In this document: one piece after another, positions 1-9,234 of the stretch | How the letters are laid out: each line of letters starts with the position of its first letter | Position numbering within the stretch: the first letter of the stretch is position 1 | From: Pirellula sp. | GTDB lineage: Bacteria; Planctomycetota; Planctomycetia; Pirellulales; Lacipirellulaceae | DNA: 64,000 bases | Assembly (NCBI GenBank): GCA_013822725.1 | Contig: PNKX01000011.1 | Span: 62,001-126,000, forward strand | Direction of reading: 5' to 3' | The notes under the pieces: model-generated | The model's database searches: none | Seen by the model: only the letters and a program-made list of their open reading frames with translations | Told to the model about the DNA's origin: nothing | Translations under genes and position numbers: made by a program

Positions 1-438
1 ACCAGCGGCGTAACATTCCTTGATGGCCGCATCGAGCACCCGGTAGCTCCGACCATACTCGTAGCGAAGGTACAGATACGCCTTCTCCGACTTGATCGCA
101 TAACAAGCGATCGCAATTCCTTCGATCAACTGATGGGGGTCGAGTTCCATCAGGATCCGATTGTTGAACGTCCCCGGCTCGCTCTCATCCGCGTTGACGC
201 AGAGATAGATCGGGCCCGGATGATCCTTCGGCAGGAAGGTCCACTTCAATCCCGCTGGGAAACCAGCGCCGCCGCGACCGCGGAGGACCGAGTCCTTCAC
301 AAGCGTCGTCACGTCGACCGGCGTCATCGCCAGCGCCTTCTTCAGCGCCTCGTAGCCGCCGTCGGCGCGATACGTTTCCAGCTTCGCGCTGTTCGGCTTG
401 GCAATACGGGCCAACAGGACTGGTTCGAAGGAAGGCAT
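1..438 (-). CDS. nuoF: NADH-quinone oxidoreductase subunit F (NuoF), N-terminal part, cut by the window edge
   Basis: NuoF is the FMN- and NADH-binding subunit of respiratory complex I and carries a 4Fe-4S cluster. The first 146 codons are present, starting at the ATG whose complement lies at 436-438; the rest is outside the window. Seen: the FMN/NADH-binding segment with LRGRGGAGFPAG, then VNADESEPGTFNNR, and the run YLYLRYEYGRSY. These are hallmark NuoF sequences. It follows nuoE in the order A-B-C-D-E-F on the minus strand, with a 135-bp gap that holds a short repeated AACCCTGAACCCT-like tract. Identification is firm; whether nuoG follows cannot be seen. Confidence 0.97.
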   Translation of the reverse strand, partial: MPSFEPVLLARIAKPNSAKLETYRADGGYEALKKALAMTPVDVTTLVKDSVLRGRGGAGFPAGLKWTFLPKDHPGPIYLCVNADESEPGTFNNRILMELDPHQLIEGIAIACYAIKSEKAYLYLRYEYGRSYRVLDAAIKECYAAG

Positions 439-573
439 TGGGGAGGGTTCAGGGTTCGGGGTTCAGGAGGGGGCAGAAATTTAGGGATTCAATCTTTACT
501 GAACCCTGAACCCTGAACCCTCGGCTAGCTAATTCGTTTGAGGCATGCGCCTCGAGCACGGCACTCCTGCGGA

Positions 574-1047
574 CTACTGCTTGCCCACGATCCTCTCCAC
601 GTCTTCCTCCGAGACGTTCATGTGGCACTCATCGTCCACGAGGATGCAGGGCGCTCCTTCGCACGCTCCCAGACACTCGGCGTATTCGAGCGACACCGAT
701 CCATCGGCCGACGTTTGGCCAGGACCAACGTGCCACTTATGGGACAGGTTTTCCAGCAGTTCCTCGCCGCCACGAAGCATACAGGAAATGCTTCGACAGA
801 CCCAGACCCGCCGCTTTCCCAGCGGGCGGTCAGGCTCACGGAAAAAGTTGTAGAACGACATCGTGTCGTGGATCTCGGCCGGATGGATTTCGAGCAGTTC
901 CGAAATCTCCCGAATCGCCTCGGGCGAGACCTGACGCAACTCGTCATGAACGATATGCAGCGCCGGCAACGTCACCGCCCGACGGTCGGGATACTTCGGG
1001 AACTCGGCCCGAATCCGCTCGCGAATTTGTTCTGAAAGTACTGGCAT
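574..1047 (-). CDS. nuoE: NADH-quinone oxidoreductase subunit E (NuoE)
   Basis: NuoE is the 24-kDa-type subunit of the complex I NADH-dehydrogenase arm and binds a 2Fe-2S cluster in a thioredoxin-like fold. The 157-residue protein has the two expected cysteine pairs, C-x4-C in VCRSISC and C-x3-C in ECLGACEGAPC. An N-terminal helical region (ending near HDTMSFYNFF) precedes them, as in other NuoE proteins. It lies 23 bp downstream of nuoD and upstream of nuoF, so it is almost certainly co-transcribed. Length is normal for the family. Confidence 0.97.
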   Translation of the reverse strand: MPVLSEQIRERIRAEFPKYPDRRAVTLPALHIVHDELRQVSPEAIREISELLEIHPAEIHDTMSFYNFFREPDRPLGKRRVWVCRSISCMLRGGEELLENLSHKWHVGPGQTSADGSVSLEYAECLGACEGAPCILVDDECHMNVSEEDVERIVGKQ

Positions 1048-1070
1048 CGTTTTAAATGCTTGGGCGCGAG

Positions 1071-2291
1071 TTAGCGATCCAACTCCGCTGCGATAATGTT
1101 AAGACTTCCCAACACCGCCACCACGTCGCTGAGCTGATGCCCGCGGATCAGATGGGGGAAAATCGAAAAATGAATGTAGGACGGCGGTCGCGTCCGGCAG
1201 CGATAAGCGCGATTGCTGCCGTCGCCCACCAGGTAGAAGCCGAGTTCGCCGTTGGGCGATTCCGTGGCCCCGTAGACTTCGTCCGTCGGCACCGGGAAGC
1301 CGCGGTTCGGCATCAGCACTTCGAAGTGCTGAATCAATCCTTCGATGCTGCGATACACGGCTGGCTTCGTCGGCAACACGACGTCGGTTACCGAGTCGAC
1401 GTTCACCGGGCCGGCCGGGATGTTCTCGATCGCCTGCTCGATGATCTTGATGCTCTCCATCATCTCGGCCATCCGCACCATGTAGCGCGAATAGACGTCG
1501 CCACCTTTGGCGCAGACAACTTTGAAGTCGAGATCCGCGTACGCGAGATATGGCTCATCCTTGCGAAGATCGCGAACCACGCCGCTCGCGCGGGCCAGCG
1601 GGCCCGTGACGCTCATGTTGATCGCGTCTTCCGGCGTAAGGACGCCGATTCCCTTGCAGCGGTCGATGAAAATACGATTGCGCGTCAGCAGCCGATGGAG
1701 TTCCGCGTGGACCGGCTTGAATCCTTCGGTGAACCGCTTCACCTGGGCGGCCCAGTCGGCGTTCACGTCGAACATCACGCCGCCGACGCGGGTGTAGCTC
1801 GCATGAAACCGTTGGCCCGAAGCGTACTCAGCGAGATCGTAGATCTTTTCTCGCTGCGTGAAGCCGTACAAAAACGCCGTAAACGCCCCCAGATCAAGCG
1901 CCTGGGCGCCAACGCAGAGCAAGTGATCGTGCAACCGCATCAATTCAGCGAGGATCGTGCGGAGATACTTGCACCGCGGCGTCAGCTCGATGCCGAGCAG
2001 CTTCTCGACCGTGTGATGCCAGGCGATTTCGTTGGCCATCGGCGAGATGTAATTCATCCGGTCGACGATGGTCACATACTGGTTGAAGTCGAGGTCCTCG
2101 CCCAGCTTCTCGAACCCGCTATGCAGGTAGCCGATGTGGGGGACCGCGTCGACGACCTTCTCGCCGTCGAGCTTCAGCACCAGGCGCAGCGTCGTGTGGG
2201 TCGCCGGATGTTGCGGGCCGAAGTTCAGCGTCCACAGGTATTCCTGATCGACGGAATCGACTTCAGCGGCGTCTGATACTGCGAGCGGCAT
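1071..2291 (-). CDS. nuoD: NADH-quinone oxidoreductase subunit D (NuoD, 49-kDa type)
   Basis: NuoD is the peripheral-arm subunit that helps form the quinone-binding cavity of complex I, related to the large subunit of NiFe hydrogenases. The 406-residue product has the family signature NFGPQHPATHTTLRLVL near the N-terminus. It also has HIGYLHSGFEKL, DRMNYISPM, and a C-terminal PHLIRGHQLSDVVAVLGS. The start places the signature about 28 residues in, as usual. It sits between nuoC (118 bp upstream) and nuoE in the operon. Confidence 0.97.
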   Translation of the reverse strand: MPLAVSDAAEVDSVDQEYLWTLNFGPQHPATHTTLRLVLKLDGEKVVDAVPHIGYLHSGFEKLGEDLDFNQYVTIVDRMNYISPMANEIAWHHTVEKLLGIELTPRCKYLRTILAELMRLHDHLLCVGAQALDLGAFTAFLYGFTQREKIYDLAEYASGQRFHASYTRVGGVMFDVNADWAAQVKRFTEGFKPVHAELHRLLTRNRIFIDRCKGIGVLTPEDAINMSVTGPLARASGVVRDLRKDEPYLAYADLDFKVVCAKGGDVYSRYMVRMAEMMESIKIIEQAIENIPAGPVNVDSVTDVVLPTKPAVYRSIEGLIQHFEVLMPNRGFPVPTDEVYGATESPNGELGFYLVGDGSNRAYRCRTRPPSYIHFSIFPHLIRGHQLSDVVAVLGSLNIIAAELDR

Positions 2292-2409
2292 TGTTTATAA
2301 GTCAGGCGTTCCGGCCCGACGGCGTCACGTTGTAGGCCGGGCCTTTCAGCCCGGCGTTGTCCCATTCCAACTCAGCGACGAACTGCGGGCGAAACAGCCC
2401 GCTCGACCG

Positions 2410-2898
2410 CTAACTCTCCGACCGCGTGATCACCGGGAAATTGTGCCGCTCCCCATACCCCTTGCGCGGATAATCCTTCCGCAGCGGGTACGCGGTGAAT
2501 TCATCCGGCATCAAAATGCGACGCAAGTCGGGATGTCCCGCGAAGACGATCCCGTACATGTCGTACACTTCCCGTTCCATCCAATCGGCGCCCTTCCAGA
2601 GCGTCGTGACCGTCGGCAAATCCAACTCCGGCGGGTTGAGCGGCGTCTTCACCACCAGCCGTTCGCCGCTGTCGACGTTCAACAGCACGTAGACGACGTG
2701 GAACCGATCAACCGCTTTGGGGTACTCCAAATAGTCGACCGCCGTGAGGTCGACCAACATGTTGAAGCCCTGCTCCTTCAGCCAAGCGAGCAGCGTAAAC
2801 GCCTTCTCCGCCGGCACGATGACGCGCCGATTGTCGCGGAACGACGATTCGTCGATCTCCGCTCCGACTTTCGCTCGAATTTCTTCCAGGCTTGGCAT
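2410..2898 (-). CDS. nuoC: NADH-quinone oxidoreductase subunit C (NuoC, 30-kDa type)
   Basis: NuoC is the 30-kDa peripheral-arm subunit that pairs with NuoD in complex I. The protein has 162 residues. Seen: the early VDLTAVDYL segment, then WMEREVYDMYGIVFAGHPDL and RRILMPDEFTAYPLRKDYP, which are the classical C-terminal complex I 30-kDa signature. NuoC and NuoD are separate genes here, not fused as in Enterobacteria. A gap of about 120 bp separates it from nuoB; I see no gene in that gap. Confidence 0.97.
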   Translation of the reverse strand: MPSLEEIRAKVGAEIDESSFRDNRRVIVPAEKAFTLLAWLKEQGFNMLVDLTAVDYLEYPKAVDRFHVVYVLLNVDSGERLVVKTPLNPPELDLPTVTTLWKGADWMEREVYDMYGIVFAGHPDLRRILMPDEFTAYPLRKDYPRKGYGERHNFPVITRSES

Positions 2899-3021
2899 GT
2901 CTTTGCTTCTGAAAACTCACCACGACGACACAACGATCACAACGAAGAAGACGGGGATAAAACCCGGTCATCCCTACTTCATTCGCATTTCCGTCGTGTC
3001 CTTCGTGCCGTTGTGGTTCAA

Positions 3022-3621
3022 TTATTTAGCAGCTACTGGCGGTTGCCCGTAAATCTCTAACCCCGGCACCGGCGTCACTTCGCGGCGGCGGCGGAGCTCG
3101 TCGATGTCGAACGGCTGCGGCCCCATGGCCGTCGTTCGCTGCAAGAACTCTTTGCCGGTGATCGTGCCGGTCCGCTTGATCTTTTCCTGCATCTCCATCA
3201 CCGCGGCGATCAGTTGCTCGGGCCGCGGGGGGCAGCCTGGCACGTACATGTCGACGGGGATGAACCGATCGACGCCCTGCACCACCGCGTAGGTGTCGAA
3301 CACCCCGCCGGTACACGCACAGGCGCCCATTGAGATGCTCCACTTCGGCTCCGGCATTTGGAGCCAAATCCGCTGCAGCACGGGCAACATTTTCATCGCC
3401 ACGCGGCCGGCGACAATCAGCAGATCGCATTGCCGCGGGCTGAAGCGCATCACCTCGGCGCCGAAGCGGGCGATGTCGTGCCGCGACGAAGCGGTCGCCA
3501 TCAATTCGATGCCGCAGCAAGCGGTCGCGAACGGCATCGGCCACAGACTGTTCGTCCGGGCCCAGTTGGCCGCCGCGTCGAGCTTCGTCACGAAGACGTT
3601 TTCAGGCAGTCCTACCGCCAT
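3022..3621 (-). CDS. nuoB: NADH-quinone oxidoreductase subunit B (NuoB)
   Basis: NuoB (PSST) holds cluster N2, the 4Fe-4S centre that passes electrons to quinone. Seen: the tandem cysteines in ATACCGIELMA, the third ligand in GACACTGG, and the fourth in YVPGCPPRPEQL, so all four ligands are present. I chose the ATG at 3621 (199 residues) because it lies inside the last codons of nuoA, a usual arrangement for translational coupling. A start seven codons upstream (3642) is also open. It is the second gene of the operon. Confidence 0.95.
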   Translation of the reverse strand: MAVGLPENVFVTKLDAAANWARTNSLWPMPFATACCGIELMATASSRHDIARFGAEVMRFSPRQCDLLIVAGRVAMKMLPVLQRIWLQMPEPKWSISMGACACTGGVFDTYAVVQGVDRFIPVDMYVPGCPPRPEQLIAAVMEMQEKIKRTGTITGKEFLQRTTAMGPQPFDIDELRRRREVTPVPGLEIYGQPPVAAK

Positions 3622-3989
3622 TTGAAGACCCCCTTCCGCCACGCATAGATGTAAGCAATCACCAACGTGGCGATGAAGGCCAGCATGATGCCGAAGACCG
3701 TCCCCCGCAGTTCGACCGGAATTCCCCCGTCGTCGCTGAACGCACTCACCGCCCAGGGATAGAGGAACAGCAGTTCAACGTCGAACACCAGGTACAGGAT
3801 GGCCACCAGGCAGAACCGCACGTTGAACGGTTGCCGAGCGTCGCCCACCGGGTCCATGCCCGACTCATAGGGCATGTCCTTAACGGGCGTTCGCTTCTTG
3901 GGGCCAATCAGATGCGTCAGCGCCAAATTCGTCAGCACGAAGCCGACCAGAATAATGGCGTAGACGAACAGCGGAGGGAATTCGGGCAT
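3612..3989 (-). CDS. nuoA: NADH-quinone oxidoreductase subunit A (NuoA)
   Basis: NuoA is a small membrane subunit of complex I at the junction of the arms. The 125-residue protein has three hydrophobic helices (about residues 8-28, 62-82, 93-113). Between the first and second it carries the loop PYESGMDPVGDARQPFNVRF, the standard NuoA signature near the quinone tunnel. It is the first gene of the nuo operon, so the promoter should lie in 3990-4100. Its 3' end overlaps nuoB. Confidence 0.96.
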   Translation of the reverse strand: MPEFPPLFVYAIILVGFVLTNLALTHLIGPKKRTPVKDMPYESGMDPVGDARQPFNVRFCLVAILYLVFDVELLFLYPWAVSAFSDDGGIPVELRGTVFGIMLAFIATLVIAYIYAWRKGVFKWR

Positions 3990-4272
3990 GTTCTTGAGGT
4001 GGGACGACGTTGGCTAGGAGCCAGGACCATCCAATCGCCTGACGCCTGCATTACTGAAGCGGGCTATTCTAGACGGAAGTCGCGAACCGCCACAAGCCGC
4101 GTCCGGCGCATCGGTTTCACGCAATCAGCCACCGGTCAACGACCGGCCGGAGGCGACTTCAAATGCTGAAGGTTGAATGCGGAAGGCGGAAAAGCAGCCG
4201 GGCTCATCGCTGTGGGAGGTTACCTGACCTTTCCCCTCAGCATTCAGCATTCTTCCTTCTGCACTCCCCCTT
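3990..4272. other. Intergenic gap upstream of nuoA, no gene
   Basis: This 283-bp stretch separates nuoA from the DUF1080 gene, both on the minus strand. It should contain the nuo promoter. It includes the short sequence CCGGTCAACGACCGGCCGG (near 4132-4152), also found at about 49588, so it is part of a dispersed repeat. Short open frames here lack coding character. I could not identify a confident -35/-10 pair. Confidence 0.4.
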
Positions 4273-5565
4273 CTATTTCAATTCCTTAATCCGCACGTTG
4301 CGGAAGGCCACCGGGTCGTTATGGCCCGCAAATCCAAAGTGCCCCTTCTTCCGCAGGGCTCCCGGGTGGGGCTGATGGTCGACCGGCTCCTTGGCCACTT
4401 CTGCCAAGTTGGTGTCGAGAATCTTGTGGCCGTTGAGGTGGACCTCAATATGGTCGCCGTCGACGATCGTCTCCTGGTAATTCCACTCTCCTACCGGCTT
4501 GAGATACCCCCTCGCAGCGGGGGCTAAGCCGTAGGCGCTGCCGTGGGATTGGTAAGGCTGCAGATCCGGATAATGCTCCGGCGAGTCATCAAGCACCTGC
4601 AGTTCGACGGCGTTGAAGGCCGGGTTGGCGTCCGGACCAGGCGACCGAATCGCCAAGCCATTGTTCCCTGCCGGCGGGAGCTTGAACTCCATCCGCACGA
4701 TGAAATTGTCGTATTCCTTCTCCGTCAGCAGATTGCCGCCCGCGCCCTTCTTCACCTGAACGGCCCCGTCGACCATCTCGTGTTCGTTAGTCGCGCCGAT
4801 CCACCCGGTAAAGTCTTTGCCGTTGAATAGTTCCACAAAACCGTCTTCGCCGCCGCCGATCTCCGACAACAGCTTCGCCGCCTCATCCGCCGGAATTTCC
4901 CGCACGAAGACGTTCTTGAACCGCGTCTCGCTCCCATGCGTCTGCAGCTGAATCGTTCCCTTGGGGAACACCGGCAGCGAACGGTCGAAGTAGTTCTCCA
5001 GCACCACGTTGTCGACGACCTTCTTGTCGTTCAACACGACCGTCACCTTGTCGCCCACCATCCGGACGTACATCCGGTTCCACTCGCCAATCGGCTGGTC
5101 AGCCACTTCGCTCGGCCAGCGGTCGGCCTTCTCGTTGTTCCACAGGCCGCCTGAACCTTTGTCAGAACCATGCTGGTGGGCTTCTTCGTTGGTCGGGTCC
5201 CACAACTGCACCTGCGGCGTATCGCGGATGTAGATGCCGCTGTCCCCCTTCGGCGAAAGCTTCCAGTCGACCCACAGCTCAAAGTCGCCGTAGTCTTTGT
5301 CGGTCACCAAATGCGGCCCGTGGCCGTCGCTCACCAGTTGCCCATCCTCCACCTTCCAATGCTCGGGAACTTCCTTATCCCAAGTCGCCTGTTGCTCGGG
5401 CGTGATCTTCCGCGGGTCGGCCGTCGAGCCCCCCTTCCACCCCTTGAGGTCCTTGCCGTCGAACAGGGCGGTAAAACCCTTGGGCGGTTGGTTCTCTTCA
5501 GCCGAGGTTGCGACGGAAACGAACATCAACAAACAGGCCATCGCGGCAGAAAGTCTTGCAACCAT
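4273..5565 (-). CDS. Secreted protein with two DUF1080 (3-keto-disaccharide hydrolase-type) domains
   Basis: The 430-residue protein begins with a signal peptide (MVARLSAAMACLLMFVSVATSA), which decides the start at 5565. A GGAG lies about 11 bases upstream. Two jelly-roll DUF1080 domains follow. The first (about residues 30-210) opens with GFTALFDGKDLKGWKG and the second (about 225-430) with GFVELFNGKDFTGWIG. The family is greatly expanded in planctomycetes, and members have been linked to 3-keto-glycoside hydrolysis. The substrate here is unknown. A duplication of one domain within one chain is inferred from the parallel openings. Likely periplasmic or exported. Confidence 0.85.
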   Translation of the reverse strand: MVARLSAAMACLLMFVSVATSAEENQPPKGFTALFDGKDLKGWKGGSTADPRKITPEQQATWDKEVPEHWKVEDGQLVSDGHGPHLVTDKDYGDFELWVDWKLSPKGDSGIYIRDTPQVQLWDPTNEEAHQHGSDKGSGGLWNNEKADRWPSEVADQPIGEWNRMYVRMVGDKVTVVLNDKKVVDNVVLENYFDRSLPVFPKGTIQLQTHGSETRFKNVFVREIPADEAAKLLSEIGGGEDGFVELFNGKDFTGWIGATNEHEMVDGAVQVKKGAGGNLLTEKEYDNFIVRMEFKLPPAGNNGLAIRSPGPDANPAFNAVELQVLDDSPEHYPDLQPYQSHGSAYGLAPAARGYLKPVGEWNYQETIVDGDHIEVHLNGHKILDTNLAEVAKEPVDHQPHPGALRKKGHFGFAGHNDPVAFRNVRIKELK

Positions 5566-5686
5566 CTCAGCAATTACTCCAAGGTTAGGCGGGCGAACCA
5601 ACCGGCCAATATACCCCCACCCGCTAGCGGGGCGAAAGCGGCGGCGGATCTCGCCACCCCGTGCAACGCGGCCTCGAGGCCCGCCC

Positions 5687-7957
5687 TTACTGCAAAATTG
5701 CCAGCCGCTCACGCTCCGCCGGGAGCCACCGCTCCAGCAAATCGCGGGCGTTCAGCACTTTTTCCGCGAGATCCAGCGGCGTGAAGAAGTAATGATTCGT
5801 CGCCTCGAACCCAATGCGTGAATCGTTCGTCTGAATGGCGTACAGCCGTCGAGCGAGCTCGATTTCCGCCCGCAACAACGCTTCGAGCTCCTGCAGCGTC
5901 GGCCCCGCATCGTCCCCCGGGCCGAGCGCCGCCAAGCGATCGCGGGCCAGCACGAACCGCGTCTGGTTAGCAGCGCTCCGAAACAGAATCGCCGTTGCCT
6001 CCCCAACGCTCTCCTCCCGCCGCAATGCTTCGTCGAACTCATCCTCCTCTGGCGTCACTCGCTCAGCGCGTAGTTCGCTCACCCCGCGGTCGAACCCGTC
6101 GGCAACCAGCGCGAATTGATTGGCCAGCGTTTCCGCCGGATAGGGGCCGCGCCAGCCCGTCACATCGTCGTAGGGAATTCCCACCATCGTCGCGCGGTAG
6201 CCGGTCGGCCGCTCCCACAGCAGGTTCGCCGGCCCCACATGATGCGGCCCGTTGTAAACCACGGCGCCGTCGTAGGGGTACTGCTTGAGCCCCTCGCTAA
6301 ACTCTCGCCAAGCCCGTAACACCCCCGCGGCGTGCGCCGCCCCGAACCGCCGCGTCGCCGTCGCCTGCAGCGCGTCGTTGGGCGCTTCCCCTTGGAGAAC
6401 TCGTGACGCCGTTTCCAGATTGGGCGAGGGGTATCCCCCCAGCGTCCAACCCAACATGACGCCATCGACGTTCGCCGCCCGCAACCGCCCCATATGCTCA
6501 GCCACGTTCATCATCGCCGGCAGATAGGGGACGGAACCAAGTTCCCAAGTGGTCCCGACCTGCAACTTCGCAAAGGCCGGCATGCCGCGTTCCTTCGCCG
6601 CCTTCCATTGCCGCTCCGCTCGCGGCCCCGGCCCAATCGCCGAGATTGAATACTCCCCCACTCTCGCTTTCACGCCGCCGCGCTCGATCGGCAGGCTCCA
6701 TTCGCTCACGCTCATCACGGCGTTCTCCACGGGCATCGCCGCGACCGCCGCCTCGGCCCACTCATCTTGCCACCCCCAATCCCAAGCAATCATGCGCGTC
6801 GACGACCCCGCCGACCGCACTCCCGCGCCGATCAGCGCGTTCACCTCCGCGATCACCTCGCCGGCAGGCCGCCCGCTGCAGCGGGGACAAGCCTTCCCCT
6901 GATAGTGCGACCAGCAGCTGGTGAGGTTCTCCGACGCCGAGATCGTGAACACTCCCGCCAAGTCAGGCACGCGGCGGACAATCGACGCGACCCCGTCGCG
7001 CAGGTACTGCTGCACTTCGGGATGGCTCGTGCAGAGCGCCGCAAACTCCCCCTCGGTCACCCCCTTCAATTCGGGGTGCGTCTCGAACCAAGCGACCGGC
7101 ATGGACCGTGGCTCGTTCAGATAGAGATAGACGCCAATGCCGTGGCGCTTCGCCCGCGCTACGAGCGCCGCCAGATTCTTCAAACGAGTCTCGTACCCCG
7201 CACTCAGCGCAGGATCCCACGGAAACGGCGTCAGCTTCGGCAATACGCCCTGCAGCCAAACGCCGTTCACGCCGGTCGCCCGCAGCCGATCGAGGTAGCC
7301 GTCGGGATAGGGATCGAGATTGTCGTCGAGCAATGGGTCGCCGTAGAGGGCGAAGTAGGAGTAGCAATATCGCGGCGCTTCCGCGGCTGGGGACGCCTCG
7401 GCCGTCGCCTCTCCCGCGACCGGGGTCGATAGTTCCTCGATAAAGTGAAAGAGCGGCTCGCGCAACTCGCCGACCTGTTCTGGAAAAGTTTCAGCCAAGA
7501 TCGCGGCGATCTCCTTGGTCCGCGCGCGAGTCGCCTCATCCGGCGGCGTGTACGCCAGCGGCTCGCAGCGAGGTTTCAGGTTTCCCAACTTCACCATCAG
7601 GAAATCATCCTCACGCAACGTGAAGGCGAGTTCCTCGGGCGACCAATCGAGCAACTTCAGCAACTGGTCGTAGGGGAGCAGGTGCCAATTGGCGCGGATC
7701 ACCGTCACGTACGACCGGCGCCATTGATCCGCTGAGATCGGCGGCGCCGGGGCCAGCCCCATCGACTCGCCGACGGTGCGTATCTCTGCGGGCGTTGCTC
7801 CCGTCACTGCGGCCATCCGCTCGATCGGCGTGATTTGCCAATTCCGCCAGACGAAGGCGTGGAAGCGGTCAGGAAAGTGTTGCAGCGGCAGCGCCTCAGG
7901 CGATTCGCCCACGGGCAAGACAACGGCAAGCAACAGCGTCGAGAAGAGATTGAGCAT
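5687..7957 (-). CDS. Secreted TIM-barrel, glycoside-hydrolase-like protein of unknown substrate
   Basis: The 756-residue protein starts with a signal peptide (MLNLFSTLLLAVVLPVG); a GGAG sits just before this ATG, so I prefer 7957 to the TTG six codons upstream. The middle part (about 200-560) reads like a (beta/alpha)8 barrel of the retaining-hydrolase type. It has YLDRLRATGVNGVWLQGVLP, AKRHGIGVYLYLNEPRSMP, and a Cys pair CPRCSG after ENLTSCWSHYQGK. The C-terminal quarter is helical and charged. I do not recognise a named GH family, and catalytic acids cannot be assigned with confidence. It follows the DUF1080 gene's strand, 122 bp away, so a shared polysaccharide-related role is possible but inferred. 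Confidence 0.6.
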   Translation of the reverse strand: MLNLFSTLLLAVVLPVGESPEALPLQHFPDRFHAFVWRNWQITPIERMAAVTGATPAEIRTVGESMGLAPAPPISADQWRRSYVTVIRANWHLLPYDQLLKLLDWSPEELAFTLREDDFLMVKLGNLKPRCEPLAYTPPDEATRARTKEIAAILAETFPEQVGELREPLFHFIEELSTPVAGEATAEASPAAEAPRYCYSYFALYGDPLLDDNLDPYPDGYLDRLRATGVNGVWLQGVLPKLTPFPWDPALSAGYETRLKNLAALVARAKRHGIGVYLYLNEPRSMPVAWFETHPELKGVTEGEFAALCTSHPEVQQYLRDGVASIVRRVPDLAGVFTISASENLTSCWSHYQGKACPRCSGRPAGEVIAEVNALIGAGVRSAGSSTRMIAWDWGWQDEWAEAAVAAMPVENAVMSVSEWSLPIERGGVKARVGEYSISAIGPGPRAERQWKAAKERGMPAFAKLQVGTTWELGSVPYLPAMMNVAEHMGRLRAANVDGVMLGWTLGGYPSPNLETASRVLQGEAPNDALQATATRRFGAAHAAGVLRAWREFSEGLKQYPYDGAVVYNGPHHVGPANLLWERPTGYRATMVGIPYDDVTGWRGPYPAETLANQFALVADGFDRGVSELRAERVTPEEDEFDEALRREESVGEATAILFRSAANQTRFVLARDRLAALGPGDDAGPTLQELEALLRAEIELARRLYAIQTNDSRIGFEATNHYFFTPLDLAEKVLNARDLLERWLPAERERLAILQ

Positions 7958-7985
7958 CGCATCGCTCTCCAACAAATCGCAATTT

Positions 7986-8070
7986 CAGCCCCCGGCTCCG
8001 CCGGGGGGTCGGTTACATACCGGCAAGCGTCGCCCCGTGGAGTGCTACCCCCCGGCAGAGCCGGGGGCTG
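7986..8070. repeat. Inverted-repeat element, family A (copy 1)
   Basis: Two arms of the form AGCCCCCGGCTCCGCCGGGG / CCCCGGCAGAGCCGGGGGCT face each other about 45 bp apart. Related elements with different stem centres lie at 31752-31838, 36136-36217 and 58670-58755. Always intergenic; arms are themselves small hairpins. Confidence 0.75.
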
Positions 8071-8097
8071 CAAGGCGCCTAACAGCATGCCAGTCTG

Positions 8098-9234
8098 TCA
8101 GGTGACGAGTCCCTTGTCGATCAGCGCCTGCGGCGACATGATCCGTTCACAGACGCGCTCGCGCAGCTGGAGCAACTGCGAGCGGAACGACCCCCGCGCG
8201 TAATGCCGAAAGGAATAGGCATGCCGCATCTCGGTCGCAAAGCGATCCTTATACGGCTGCCGCCCCGGCCCGAAGCAGTATTCCACGTCGCCGCGGCGGA
8301 ACGAGTCTTCGATCATCTGATAGAGCAAAATCTTCCCGGCGCCGGCGAGTTCTGCAGCTGGATCGTATCCCATCCGCAATCCATAAACGTGCCCGCGGGC
8401 CGCATAGTTGTAGAAGAACGCCGCCGGCCGCTCGCCGACCAGCAGCACCGCCACGTCGAGCATCCCGAGCGCCGCCGCTTGCCGATGGAGCGGCAACAGC
8501 ACTTGGCGGACTCGCGGCGAGCAAAGCGTGCTCTGCGACTCGGCGTCGGCTTGCCAACTCTTCTTGGCGATCTCTTCGCAGAGCTGATAGATCTCAAAGT
8601 GTTCGGGCTCGGCGCCGGAGCCGCCGGCCTCGGGCCGGTAGCGCAGCAGCCGGACTTCGCCCGCTGCTTCGAGCTGATGGAGGTCGCGCCGCATCTGCCG
8701 GCGCCAGTTGTGCGACTTGCCGTCGACGAACGACTTCCAATCGCCGTTCATGCGACAGATTCGCACTTCCATCCGCGGGCGCGCGAGAAACCCGCATCTC
8801 GCTTCGCGCATCGCGAGACCGACTTCTAGAAACTCACTCGCCGCCTCGTCGACCCAACACAGATCGATGAGATCCCAATCGCGCGGCGTCGAGCGAATGT
8901 GCCGCAACGCGACGCGAAACGCCGTCCCCGGTTGCGGACCGATCGGCCCGAAGAACGTCCCCCAGTCGTTGAGCGGGTATGTCAGCATCCGCAACGACCC
9001 GACCTTGCGTCGCACGGTACGAACGCAAAACGGTACGATCCCGATGATTTCTCCCCGGCGTTCCACCAGAATCACGCGTAGCTTCTGCGGACCGTGATAG
9101 TGCGCCCAAACGGTTTCGATCCACTCGGGCGTTTGAAAGAATGTCGCCCGCGCGGTCTGGGCCCAAAGCTGATGCCAAGTCGCCCGCACCGCGTCGAAAT
9201 CTTCGATCCGATTGAGTTCAGTCGTCGTGAGCAT
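8098..9234 (-). CDS. FemAB/CelD-like GNAT acyltransferase (Acetyltransf_6 type), copy 1
   Basis: The 378-residue protein has two GNAT-like halves as in FemAB/CelD-type proteins often linked to exopolysaccharide or peptidoglycan modification. Seen: FFQTPEWIETVWAHY near residue 35, GEIIGIVPFCVR, the basic stretch NWRRQMRRDLHQLE, and a C-terminal GAGKILLYQMIEDSFRRG followed by FGPGRQPYKDRFAT. The last part is the usual ending for this family. A close paralogue lies next to it at 9697-10830, so this is a tandem duplication. There is no signal peptide; it should act in the cytoplasm. The acceptor is unknown. Confidence 0.85.
   Translation of the reverse strand: MLTTTELNRIEDFDAVRATWHQLWAQTARATFFQTPEWIETVWAHYHGPQKLRVILVERRGEIIGIVPFCVRTVRRKVGSLRMLTYPLNDWGTFFGPIGPQPGTAFRVALRHIRSTPRDWDLIDLCWVDEAASEFLEVGLAMREARCGFLARPRMEVRICRMNGDWKSFVDGKSHNWRRQMRRDLHQLEAAGEVRLLRYRPEAGGSGAEPEHFEIYQLCEEIAKKSWQADAESQSTLCSPRVRQVLLPLHRQAAALGMLDVAVLLVGERPAAFFYNYAARGHVYGLRMGYDPAAELAGAGKILLYQMIEDSFRRGDVEYCFGPGRQPYKDRFATEMRHAYSFRHYARGSFRSQLLQLRERVCERIMSPQALIDKGLVT

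Noticed and set aside
1056-2276. Long plus-strand frame opposite nuoD, and similar long shadow frames opposite flgK, flgL, fliC, fliD, flgA
   Set aside because: They mirror strongly conserved genes and are a by-product of high-GC codon use.
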